Positions 7,323 through 14,936 of a stretch of DNA of 15,081 nt are shown here, piece by piece. The notes under the pieces are model-generated. The model had not been told where the DNA came from. It did no database searches and was given only the letters and a program-made list of their open reading frames with translations. Each line of letters starts with the position of its first letter. Position 1 is the first letter of the stretch. The stretch is from Flavobacteriaceae bacterium (GTDB lineage Bacteria > Bacteroidota > Bacteroidia > Flavobacteriales > Flavobacteriaceae): the NCBI GenBank assembly GCA_018672145.1, contig JABHGH010000036.1, positions 1 through 15,081 on the forward strand. The letters are read 5' to 3'. Both the position numbers and the translations under genes were made by a program.

Positions 7323-7365
7323 GAAGCAATCCTCAAACAACCTTTCTAGAATCAAAGAAAAAATC

Positions 7366-7496
7366 ATGACCGAAAAGGGCTTGCTAACAACAGACGTCTT
7401 TCCCTTTCCGGGTGTAAAATGCTTTCACTTTATTGGTCCTTAGGGGAACGATTTTGCGATGTGGATGGAGAAATTAAAGTTGAGTTGACAGACTAA
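7366..7496 (+). pseudogene. Possible short broken reading frame between the protease gene and sucB
   Basis: The gap between the convergent genes contains ATG at 7366 followed by 25 protein-like codons (MTEKGLLTTDVFPFPGVKC...) ending at TAG (7441). A shift of one base at 7440 lets the frame run on as LGERFCDVDGEIKVELTD to TAA at 7494-7496. Reading through the TAG in frame gives GNDFAMWMEKLKLS to a stop at 7486. I do not recognise a family. It may be a degraded gene fragment or chance; no clear terminator hairpin was found here either. Confidence 0.2.
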
Positions 7497-7504
7497 ATTT
7501 TGAT

Positions 7505-8701
7505 TTAAGCTAGCTCCAACGCCTTTTTTACATCTCCATCCATCAACAAATTGACAGGATCTTCAAGAGCTTCCTTGACCGCTACCAAAAATCCAACCGA
7601 CTCTTTGCCGTCTATAATGCGGTGGTCATAAGAAAGGGCGATATACATCATCGGACGGATTTCGACCTTGCCATCCACGGCAACAGGGCGTTGCAAAATG
7701 TTATGCATACCTAAAATACCAGACTGTGGTGGGTTGATAATCGGTGTGGATAGCATTGATCCAAAAACACCTCCATTGGAAATGGTAAACGTACCGCCCG
7801 TCATCTCATCGACAGTAATTTTTCCATCTCGTGCACGAACAGCCAATCGTTTGATTTCGTTTTCGACATCACTAAAGCGCATCCCTTCCGCATTGCGAAC
7901 AACAGGAACCATCAAGCCCTTGGGTCCTGAAACGGCCACACTGATATCGCAATAATCATATAGAATTTGTTCATTGCCATCGATCATAGAGTTTACATCC
8001 GGAAACTCTTGGAGGGCACGTACAACGGCTTTTGTGAAAAAGCTCATAAAGCCTAAGCTCACTCCATGTTTCTCTTGAAATTTTTCTTTGTATTGTTTCC
8101 GTAAATCAAAAATAGCAGACATATCGGCCTCATTAAAGGTCGTCAACATCGCTGTTTCGTTTTTAGCAGCCACTAACCGCTCGGCAACTTTACGGCGTAG
8201 CAAGGACATTTTTTTACGAGTCACCGGTCGATCTCCAGTAGGCGTTCCCATTGATGGAACAGCTTGGATTGCATCTTCCTTAGTAATACGGCCATTTCGA
8301 CCAGACCCTGTTATCGTAGCTTTGTCAATCCCCTTTTCATCAATGATTTTCTTTGCTGCTGGAGAGGGAGAGCCCGAAGCATAGTTTTCAACGCTTTCTG
8401 TTGGCGTCGATTGTACTACTTTGGTTTCTTTAGCAACTTGCGCAGCATCAACTGCTGGTTTTTCTGCTTTGGTATCAATCAAACACACCACAGATCCCAC
8501 TGCGATCGCATCGCCAACTTCAGCTTGTAGGGTAATCGTCCCATTGGCTTCCGCAGGCAACTCCAATGTTGCTTTATCAGAATCTACCTCCGCAATGGCT
8601 TGATCTTTTTCGACATAGTCACCATCTTGGACAAGCCATTCTGCAATTTCAACTTCGGTTATCGACTCCCCTGGAGAAGGAACTTTCATTTCAAGAATCA
8701 T
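7505..8701 (-). CDS. sucB: 2-oxoglutarate dehydrogenase E2, dihydrolipoyllysine succinyltransferase
   Basis: 398 residues, also called odhB. It transfers the succinyl group from E1 via lipoyl-lysine to CoA, forming the core of the complex. Domains: one lipoyl domain (residues 2-75) with lipoylated Lys42 in DSDKATLELP; an Ala/Pro/Val-rich linker; a peripheral subunit-binding domain at about 111-145 (SPAAKKIIDEKGID, GSGRNGRITKEDA); and a catalytic domain from about 165. The catalytic motif YDHRIIDGKE has His360 and Asp364, and the family's GTFTISNGGVFGS stretch is present. The single lipoyl domain and the opening MILEMKVPSPGES separate it from pyruvate dehydrogenase E2. It is 23 bases downstream of sucA on the same strand, so the two form an operon. 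Confidence 0.96.
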   Translation of the reverse strand: MILEMKVPSPGESITEVEIAEWLVQDGDYVEKDQAIAEVDSDKATLELPAEANGTITLQAEVGDAIAVGSVVCLIDTKAEKPAVDAAQVAKETKVVQSTPTESVENYASGSPSPAAKKIIDEKGIDKATITGSGRNGRITKEDAIQAVPSMGTPTGDRPVTRKKMSLLRRKVAERLVAAKNETAMLTTFNEADMSAIFDLRKQYKEKFQEKHGVSLGFMSFFTKAVVRALQEFPDVNSMIDGNEQILYDYCDISVAVSGPKGLMVPVVRNAEGMRFSDVENEIKRLAVRARDGKITVDEMTGGTFTISNGGVFGSMLSTPIINPPQSGILGMHNILQRPVAVDGKVEIRPMMYIALSYDHRIIDGKESVGFLVAVKEALEDPVNLLMDGDVKKALELA

Positions 8702-8724
8702 ATCGTTTGTTTGAGCATTTAAAG

Positions 8725-11457
8725 TTAGCGCATATTATTTTTGGATTTGTCAAACACATAATCCAGAATTTCTTGATGTCTCCGTTTAGACCTTGTTGTG
8801 CTTCCCGCAGCAGGTGCGCCATAGAAACGTCGTGATGCCACACGAAAACGTTGTGCAGCTGGCAAATGCAATAGCAAATGACTCCATGCGCCCATATTGC
8901 GAGGTTCTTCTTGAGCCCATACAACATCTGAAACATGAGTGTATTCGGCTAAAATATCTCCAACTTCTGTCTTTGGCAATGGAAACAACTGCTCTAGGCG
9001 AATGATGGCAACATCATCCCGATTTATTTTTTCGCGCTCATCAATCAGATCATAATAAAATTTACCAGTACAAAATACTAAAGTTTTGGTTTTAGCAACT
9101 GTAATTTCATTGTCTCTAATTACGGGTTGAAAAGCCCCTTTTGTGAATTCTTCAATAGGAGAAACAACCTTTGGATGGCGTAGTAAACTTTTTGGTGTAA
9201 ATACAACCAAGGGTTTTCTAAAGCTCGGCTTGACTTGCCTACGCAAGGCGTGGAATAAGTTTGCTGGTGTGGTTACATCAACAACGTACATATTGTCTTC
9301 CGCACATAACTGCAGGTATCTTTCCATACGAGCAGACGAGTGTTCAGCTCCCTGTCCTTCATAGCCATGGGGTAGAAGAAGCACTAAGCCATTTTGCAAT
9401 TTCCACTTGTCTTCAGCAGATGACAAATACTGATCAATCATGATTTGGGCGCCATTGCTAAAGTCACCAAACTGAGCCTCCCAAATTGTGAGGGCATTAG
9501 GTCGTGCAAGGGCATAGCCATAATCAAATCCCATCACACCATACTCCGACAAAAGGGAATTGTGGATTGAAAAATGTCCTTGACCTTTCGTAATAGAGTT
9601 TAAAAGAATCACCTTTTCTTCCGAATCCTCAGCCTTGATTACAGCATGTCGATGGGAGAAAGTTCCTCGCTCCACATCTTGACCAGAAACTCTTACGTCA
9701 TGTCCCTCGGCCAATATCGAACCATATGCGAGCATCTCCCCCATAGCCCAATCAAGAGTTTTGGTCTCAAAAAACATTTTATGACGATCCCCAATCAAGC
9801 GTTTAACTTTTCGAATAAAGGATTTGTGTTCAGGTAGTTTTGTTATAGCGATTCCAACTTTTTCCAAAATATTGGCGTCACAGGCTGTATCAACAGGCAT
9901 TAACATACCATCAACTTTAGCGCGCTGAAACCCCTCCCACTCGTCTTGCATAAAGGGAGTGATAATGGTATTTTGTTCTTTTCGAGAAACCTCAAGGTTT
10001 TCTTCCATTCTCGCCTTATACTCTTCCTCCATTTGATCGAGTTCGTGGTGGGTAATCACACGTTCAGAAATCAACTTTTCGGCATAAATGTCTCTTGGGT
10101 TTTTATGATTGGCTATTGCCTTGTAAAGTTTTGGCTGTGTGAATCGAGGCTCATCGCCTTCGTTGTGTCCATATTTCCGATAACCCAACAAGTCAATAAA
10201 AATATCTCTCCCGAAACGATTTCGATATTGAACTGCAAAATGCATTGCATGAACAACGGCTTCGACTTTGTCTGCATTGACATGCATAACTGGAGAAAGT
10301 GTCGCTTTACCAACATCTGTACAATAGGTACTCGAACGTCCATCAAGGTAATCGGTTGTAAACCCTATTTGGTTATTAACAACTATGTGTATCGTTCCTC
10401 CTGTTTTGTAGCCGTCAAGTTGTGCCATTTGGACCACCTCATAAACCACACCTTGCGCTGCGATTGCAGCATCTCCGTGAATAAGGATTGGCATGACTTT
10501 TTTGGACTCAGACGCAAAGTTTCGATCTTGTTTTGCTCTAGCGATTCCCTCCACCACAGCACCTACTGCTTCCAGGTGTGATGGGTTGGGCGCAATATTG
10601 AGGTTTACCCTAATTCCAGAGTCGGTCATCCGATTTGATGTCCAGCCCAAGTGGTACTTCACATCACCATCAAAAACTTCTTCTTCGTAATCTTTTCCAT
10701 CGAACTCGCTAAATATATCGGTAGCTGACTTGCCAAATATGTTTGTTAAGGTATTGAGACGCCCACGATGCGCCATGCCAACTACAAACTGCTCTACACC
10801 CTCTAAAGCGGCTGTTTCTATCAATGCATCTAAAGCTGGGATAAGGGACTCCCCTCCCTCTAATGAAAAGCGTTTTTGTCCTACATATTTCGTGTGAAGA
10901 AATTGCTCAAAGGTGACCGCTTCATTGAGTTTTTTGAGAATTTGTTTTTTTTGATTGTTGTCAAAATTTGGCTGATTCCCGTTTTTATTAATCCATTTCT
11001 GAATCCAGTTAACACGCTCAGGGTGACGAATATACATATACTCTATTCCAATAGAGTCACAATAGATGCGTTCGAGGTGAATGATAATATCTGCCAAGGT
11101 CGCTGCTCCGATACCAATGATGTCTCCAGCGCTAAAAACGGTTGTTAAATCGTCTTCGCTCAGTCCAAAATTTTTGATATCTAAGGTTGGGCGATACTGA
11201 CGTCGTTTGCGAACAGGGTTCGTCTTGGTAAACAAGTGACCACTTCCTCGATAAGCATCGATGAGTTTGACAACACGAAATTCTTTGAGAACATCCTCGG
11301 GGACTTCGACATCGGATTGTTGTTCCATACCGAAGTCAAATCCTTGAAAAAATGCCCGCCAACTGGGCTCAACGCTATCTGGGTTAATCAAATACTGATC
11401 ATACAATTCAGCAAAGTGTGCTGTATGCGCGGCATTCAAAAACGAGTACTTGTCCAT
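8725..11457 (-). CDS. sucA: 2-oxoglutarate dehydrogenase E1 component
   Basis: 910 residues, close to the usual ~930; also called odhA. It is a thiamine-diphosphate enzyme of the TCA cycle that decarboxylates 2-oxoglutarate and reductively succinylates the E2 lipoyl group. The N-terminal tail (FLNAAHTAHFAELYDQYL, then PSWRAFFQGF) is the conserved segment that in E. coli contacts E2. Active-site blocks are KRFSLEGGES (about 195-204), GMAHRGRLN (227-235), the Mg/ThDP motif GDAAIAAQG (328-336) and NNQIGFTT (361-368). The C-terminal WAQEEPRNMGAW (847-858) is also typical. No frameshift or missing motif is seen. A -7 element lies 27 bases upstream of the ATG, and sucB follows directly. Confidence 0.97.
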   Translation of the reverse strand: MDKYSFLNAAHTAHFAELYDQYLINPDSVEPSWRAFFQGFDFGMEQQSDVEVPEDVLKEFRVVKLIDAYRGSGHLFTKTNPVRKRRQYRPTLDIKNFGLSEDDLTTVFSAGDIIGIGAATLADIIIHLERIYCDSIGIEYMYIRHPERVNWIQKWINKNGNQPNFDNNQKKQILKKLNEAVTFEQFLHTKYVGQKRFSLEGGESLIPALDALIETAALEGVEQFVVGMAHRGRLNTLTNIFGKSATDIFSEFDGKDYEEEVFDGDVKYHLGWTSNRMTDSGIRVNLNIAPNPSHLEAVGAVVEGIARAKQDRNFASESKKVMPILIHGDAAIAAQGVVYEVVQMAQLDGYKTGGTIHIVVNNQIGFTTDYLDGRSSTYCTDVGKATLSPVMHVNADKVEAVVHAMHFAVQYRNRFGRDIFIDLLGYRKYGHNEGDEPRFTQPKLYKAIANHKNPRDIYAEKLISERVITHHELDQMEEEYKARMEENLEVSRKEQNTIITPFMQDEWEGFQRAKVDGMLMPVDTACDANILEKVGIAITKLPEHKSFIRKVKRLIGDRHKMFFETKTLDWAMGEMLAYGSILAEGHDVRVSGQDVERGTFSHRHAVIKAEDSEEKVILLNSITKGQGHFSIHNSLLSEYGVMGFDYGYALARPNALTIWEAQFGDFSNGAQIMIDQYLSSAEDKWKLQNGLVLLLPHGYEGQGAEHSSARMERYLQLCAEDNMYVVDVTTPANLFHALRRQVKPSFRKPLVVFTPKSLLRHPKVVSPIEEFTKGAFQPVIRDNEITVAKTKTLVFCTGKFYYDLIDEREKINRDDVAIIRLEQLFPLPKTEVGDILAEYTHVSDVVWAQEEPRNMGAWSHLLLHLPAAQRFRVASRRFYGAPAAGSTTRSKRRHQEILDYVFDKSKNNMR

Positions 11458-11484
11458 CTGGCAAGAAATTGCTTGTCTTTATTA

Positions 11485-11517
11485 CAAAATTACACTATTT
11501 CAAGTACATAGCACAAC
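11485..11517 (-). promoter_or_regulatory. Probable sucAB promoter
   Basis: On the minus strand TAATTTTG (11492-11485) is an exact TAnnTTTG -7 element. GTTG (11517-11514), 21 bases upstream, is one mismatch from the -33 TTTG. The -7 box ends 27 bases before the sucA ATG. It lies in the 108-base gap shared with the divergent umuC. Confidence 0.55.
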
Positions 11518-11565
11518 CATTTGTTAAGAAAAAAAGAGACGAAATATTAGTCAAAAAGTGTATTT

Positions 11566-12831
11566 TTGAATGTGTTTGGACTCGTCGACTGTAACAACTT
11601 TTATGCTTCTTGTGAACGCATTTTTCAGCCATCGTTAGAAGGCAAGCCAATTGCCATTCTTTCCAATAATGATGGGTGTGTGATTGCGCGTAGCAACGAA
11701 GCAAAATCCTTGGGGCTCCCCATGGGCGCGCCTGCACATCAATATCGTTCTTTTTTTAACCAACACAACGTTAAGGTGTTTTCTTCAAATTATCCACTAT
11801 ACGGGGACATGAGTAGACGAGTCATGGAAGTTCTTAAACAGTTTACTCCTCTTGTTGAAATCTACAGTATTGATGAGGCCTTTTTACAGTTTGAAGGTTT
11901 TGAGCACTACGACATGGAGGGTTATGCACAACAAATACGAAGGCGCGTACGTAAATGGACAGGGATGCCCGTGAGCATTGGGTTAGGTCCGAGTAAGGCA
12001 CTGGCAAAAGTTGCTAATCGGGTGGCAAAGAAATTTGCTGACCGAACGGGCGGTGTCTATATCATTGATTCTGAAGAAAAACGCATCAAAGCATTGAAGT
12101 GGTTGGCGATTGGCGATGTGTGGGGCATTGGGCGTCGACACAACAAACGGCTGGTGTTGCGTGGTATACGCACTGCATATGACTTCACACAGCTCTCCGA
12201 CGCTTGGGTGCGTAAGGAAATGAGTGTCGTGGGGCTGCGTTTAAAAAATGACTTGGAGGGAAAAGCTTCGATTCCTCTGGAAATGACAGCAGCGCCCAAA
12301 AAGGCAATTGCCACCACACGAAGCTTTGAATCCTTGATTGATGACTACCAAGAGCTCCGTGAACGCATATCCACTTTCGCTACGCTTTGCGCTGAAAAAC
12401 TGCGCCATCAAAACAGCAGATGTCATGCCATTTATGTGTTTGTGCGAAGCAATCCCTTTATGCCCAACTTGCCACAGTACCGAAATGGCACGATGATTAG
12501 TTTACCCTTTGCCACCAACTCTAGTTTGACGCTTAGCAAAAGTGCCTTGCACGGCTTGGACATGATATATAAATCTGGTATTTCCTATAAAAAAGCAGGA
12601 GTCATCGTTATGGGAATTGTGCCGGAAGACACCCACCAACTCACCCTATTTGAATACGAAAATCCAAAGCATCAAGCATTGATGCAACGCATTGACTACC
12701 TACACAAACGCTTTGGTCCACATAAAATAAAAATCGCAAATCAAGATTTGAGCAGAACCTACAAGATGAGGCAAGCACATTTGTCACCACGCTACACGAC
12801 CGATGTACGTGATGTGATTCGTGTGCGATAA
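11566..12831 (+). CDS. umuC: Y-family error-prone DNA polymerase V catalytic subunit UmuC
   Basis: 421 residues, the usual length. The palm motifs are VDCNNFYASCE with Asp8 and YSIDEAF with Asp103 and Glu104, which bind the catalytic metals. SNNDGCVIARSNEAK is the fingers region and VSIGLGPSKALAKVANRVAKK the helix-hairpin-helix approach. The C-terminus has QLTLF (358-362), a beta-clamp binding motif, and the UmuC-specific tail. With cleaved UmuD it copies across DNA lesions during the SOS response. No ATG is in frame: possible starts are TTG at 11566 or GTG at 11572; the latter gives MFGLVDCNNF, the typical UmuC beginning. umuD follows 18 bases later, so the order is the reverse of the E. coli umuDC operon. 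No LexA box was recognised. Confidence 0.94.
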   Translation: MNVFGLVDCNNFYASCERIFQPSLEGKPIAILSNNDGCVIARSNEAKSLGLPMGAPAHQYRSFFNQHNVKVFSSNYPLYGDMSRRVMEVLKQFTPLVEIYSIDEAFLQFEGFEHYDMEGYAQQIRRRVRKWTGMPVSIGLGPSKALAKVANRVAKKFADRTGGVYIIDSEEKRIKALKWLAIGDVWGIGRRHNKRLVLRGIRTAYDFTQLSDAWVRKEMSVVGLRLKNDLEGKASIPLEMTAAPKKAIATTRSFESLIDDYQELRERISTFATLCAEKLRHQNSRCHAIYVFVRSNPFMPNLPQYRNGTMISLPFATNSSLTLSKSALHGLDMIYKSGISYKKAGVIVMGIVPEDTHQLTLFEYENPKHQALMQRIDYLHKRFGPHKIKIANQDLSRTYKMRQAHLSPRYTTDVRDVIRVR

Positions 12832-12849
12832 ATATAAAAGAGAAAAGGT

Positions 12850-13281
12850 TTGGCAAAAGAAGGAGCGCTACACTTCTTCACACCTGATACATCAGGGGAG
12901 GGCGTGTGGCTAGCAGCAGAGGGCGTGTCGGCGGGGTTTCCGTCACCAGCCGATGATTTTAAAGAAACCCGTATTAGCTTGGACAAAGTAGCTGTCAAAA
13001 ACGAGGCTGCCACGTTTTATGCGCGAGTCGCTGGACAGTCAATGATTGGCGCAGGGCTCGATGACGGTGACCTATTGGTGGTCGATCGGAGTCTAGAACC
13101 CGAGGACGGTAAAATTGCCGTTTGTCTGGTCGATGGTGAGTTTACCGTTAAGCGGCTTAAAGTTGAGAAAAACTGCGTGTGGCTTATGGCCGAAAATAAA
13201 CGCTATAAACCCATTCAAGTCACCGAAGACAATGAACTCATGATATGGGGCATAGTGACCCATGTGCTTAAGGCGTTGTAA
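12850..13281 (+). CDS. umuD: UmuD-like self-cleaving S24/LexA-family peptidase
   Basis: 143 residues, near E. coli UmuD (139). The cleavage region VSAGFPSPADDF aligns with E. coli QCGFPSPAADY, placing the self-cut at Ala28-Gly29. The nucleophile is Ser64 in GQSMIGAG and the general base Lys101 in DGEFTVKRLK; their 37-residue spacing equals that of E. coli UmuD (Ser60/Lys97). RecA-stimulated self-cleavage would give UmuD', the partner of UmuC. The frame is closed by a stop 15 bases upstream of TTG at 12850, so this TTG is the only start that keeps the cleavage arm intact. It is 18 bases after umuC and probably co-transcribed. It is not LexA: there is no DNA-binding domain. Confidence 0.92.
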   Translation: MAKEGALHFFTPDTSGEGVWLAAEGVSAGFPSPADDFKETRISLDKVAVKNEAATFYARVAGQSMIGAGLDDGDLLVVDRSLEPEDGKIAVCLVDGEFTVKRLKVEKNCVWLMAENKRYKPIQVTEDNELMIWGIVTHVLKAL

Positions 13282-13283
13282 CG

Positions 13284-13463
13284 CTACAGGTGATCTAGCG
13301 GACTTGCGATTTTATTTTTTGAGATTTTAATACCGTGGGTGTACAGCTCGGTGGTTTTGATGGAGTTGTGTCCTAATAACTCTTGCACATAGCTGAACTT
13401 TATCATAAGTTTACAAAAATGATCCTTAAAAGTGCATTGGTTACGCCATAGCAAAGGGGCTTA
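13284..13463 (-). pseudogene. Decayed C-terminal end of a tyrosine recombinase (phage integrase family)
   Basis: The minus strand from 13406 down to the TAG at 13286-13284 encodes 40 residues containing YVQELLGHNSIKTTELYTH and ending KIASPLDHL. This is the classic XerD/integrase tail: His in LLGH, the nucleophile Tyr in ELYTH, and the common SPLD ending of Bacteroidota recombinases. Upstream the same frame stays open to about 13463 and reads QCTFKDHFCKLMIKFS, a worn version of TLRHSFATHLM..., with the box II Arg changed to Lys and several residues lost. Beyond that there is a stop and no further recombinase sequence. The rest of the gene (normally ~300 residues) is absent, so it is a non-functional remnant. 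It ends three bases from the umuD stop, tail to tail. Confidence 0.72.
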
Positions 13464-13539
13464 CCAATTAGATTTATAAAACAAGAATAACACGCTCATT
13501 CCTAGTGTATATAATTCTTTTTTAACAGTTGAAAAAAAT

Positions 13540-13590
13540 TAACTAGATTACTATCATCATGAAAGAGCAAGGCGCAAGAATAACTAGATT
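13540..13590 (+). repeat. 10-bp direct repeat upstream of the sugar transporter gene
   Basis: TAACTAGATT occurs at 13540-13549 and again at 13581-13590, 41 bases apart (about four helical turns), 30 bases before the transporter ATG. The second copy overlaps TAGATTTT (13585-13592), one base from a TAnnTTTG -7 element, so the repeats could be regulator sites around the promoter. The remainder of the 13464-13619 gap is A/T-rich with no gene that I can support. Confidence 0.35.
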
Positions 13591-13619
13591 TTTTTGGCTC
13601 AACAAAAATTAAACAACCA

Positions 13620-14936
13620 ATGACAAACAATCCAAGCAACAAGGTAGCCATTGCAATTATCGCAGGGCTCTTTTTTATTTTTGGCTTTATCACTTGGGTC
13701 AACGGAGCATTGATCCCCTTTATGAAAACGATTAACGAGCTAACAGAAGCACAATCCTATCTTGTGGCTTCGGCCTCCTATATTTCTTTTGTTGTGATGG
13801 CACTTCCTGCTTCCTATCTCCTTCAAAAAATTGGATATCGCATGGGAATGTCAGTCGGGTTGTTCATCATGGCGCTAGGCGCATTGGTGTTTATTCCAGC
13901 GGCAGAGGCACGAACCTACTGGATGTTCTTGGCAGGTATCTTTATCCAAGGTACTGGGATGACCATTCTACAAACGGCAGCAAATCCATATATCACCATA
14001 CTTGGTCCCATAGAAAGTGGGGCGCAGCGCATTGCCATCATGGGGATTGCAAATAAAGTAGCGGGGGCATTGGGGTCGCTCATCTTTGGTGCGCTATTAC
14101 TCAAAGGAATTGATGAGGTCAATGCGCAACTAGACAGTGTGTCTTCGGACGAAAAAGCGGCTCTTTTGAGCCAAATGGCTGATAGCGTATTTACGCCCTA
14201 CCTCGTCATGGCGATTGTGCTCTTTGCATTGGGATTCTTGATGCGCAAGGCTCCGCTACCTCCTGTCGAAGCTGTTATTGAAGAGCATACCAAAGACCAA
14301 AGCGAAAACAATAAAACGATTTTTCAATACCCCCATCTGTGGCTCGGCATGCTCACCTTATTTGTTTATGTTGGCGCGGAAGTAATTGCTGGAGATACCA
14401 TTATCTCTTACGGAATTGCTCTTGGAATTTCAGCCTCTACATCCAAGTTTTTTACCACACTTACCCTCATGGCTATGGTCGTCACCTACGCCCTAGGAGT
14501 GATCTTGATTCCGAAATATATCAGTCAGCAAAAAGCATTGCAAATCAGCGCTCTATTGGGAATACTCTTTAGTGCCCTCATTCTTTTAACAGACGGCTTC
14601 ACATCTGTTCTCTTTGTCGCTGCCTTAGGAGTTGCCAACGCACTGGTATGGCCAGCCGTATGGCCATTGACCTTGGAAGGGTTGGGAAAACACACCAAAA
14701 CAGCCTCTGCTTTGCTCATCATGGCAATTGCAGGCGGGGCCATAATTCCGCCACTATACGGACAGCTCGTTGACAAGGGCAAAGAGACACTCCTTGAAAC
14801 AGGACTTGATCCATCAACTGCTCTAGCGACATCGGCTCAGGAAAGCTACTATATCCTAATCCCTTGCTATATCATCATTTTTGGCTTCGCCATTTTTGCG
14901 AAAAAACGAAGCCGTTCATTCAATACACAATTATGA
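13620..14936 (+). CDS. Sugar MFS transporter, FHS family (glucose/galactose GluP or FucP type)
   Basis: 438 residues with about 12 membrane helices. The first helix carries GFITWVNGALIPFMK (22-36), the equivalent of the FHS-family first-helix signature. QTAANPYITILGP (118-130), with ESGAQRIAIMGIANKVAGALG after it, is typical of the glucose/galactose branch. The central cytoplasmic loop near 215-235 is charged (EEHTKDQSENNKT). The family takes up hexoses or fucose with protons or sodium across the inner membrane. Sugar choice cannot be fixed from sequence by eye. Its stop overlaps the next start codon (ATGA), so it is in an operon with the truncated gene downstream. Confidence 0.9.
   Translation: MTNNPSNKVAIAIIAGLFFIFGFITWVNGALIPFMKTINELTEAQSYLVASASYISFVVMALPASYLLQKIGYRMGMSVGLFIMALGALVFIPAAEARTYWMFLAGIFIQGTGMTILQTAANPYITILGPIESGAQRIAIMGIANKVAGALGSLIFGALLLKGIDEVNAQLDSVSSDEKAALLSQMADSVFTPYLVMAIVLFALGFLMRKAPLPPVEAVIEEHTKDQSENNKTIFQYPHLWLGMLTLFVYVGAEVIAGDTIISYGIALGISASTSKFFTTLTLMAMVVTYALGVILIPKYISQQKALQISALLGILFSALILLTDGFTSVLFVAALGVANALVWPAVWPLTLEGLGKHTKTASALLIMAIAGGAIIPPLYGQLVDKGKETLLETGLDPSTALATSAQESYYILIPCYIIIFGFAIFAKKRSRSFNTQL

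Noticed and set aside
9946..10581. 211-codon open frame on plus inside sucA
   Set aside because: Antisense to a fully motif-complete sucA; its translation is Cys/His/Ile-rich without domain pattern, as expected of a shadow frame.
13559..13612. 17-codon ATG frame before the sugar transporter
   Set aside because: Too short and without repeated regulatory codons; an open frame of this size is expected by chance.
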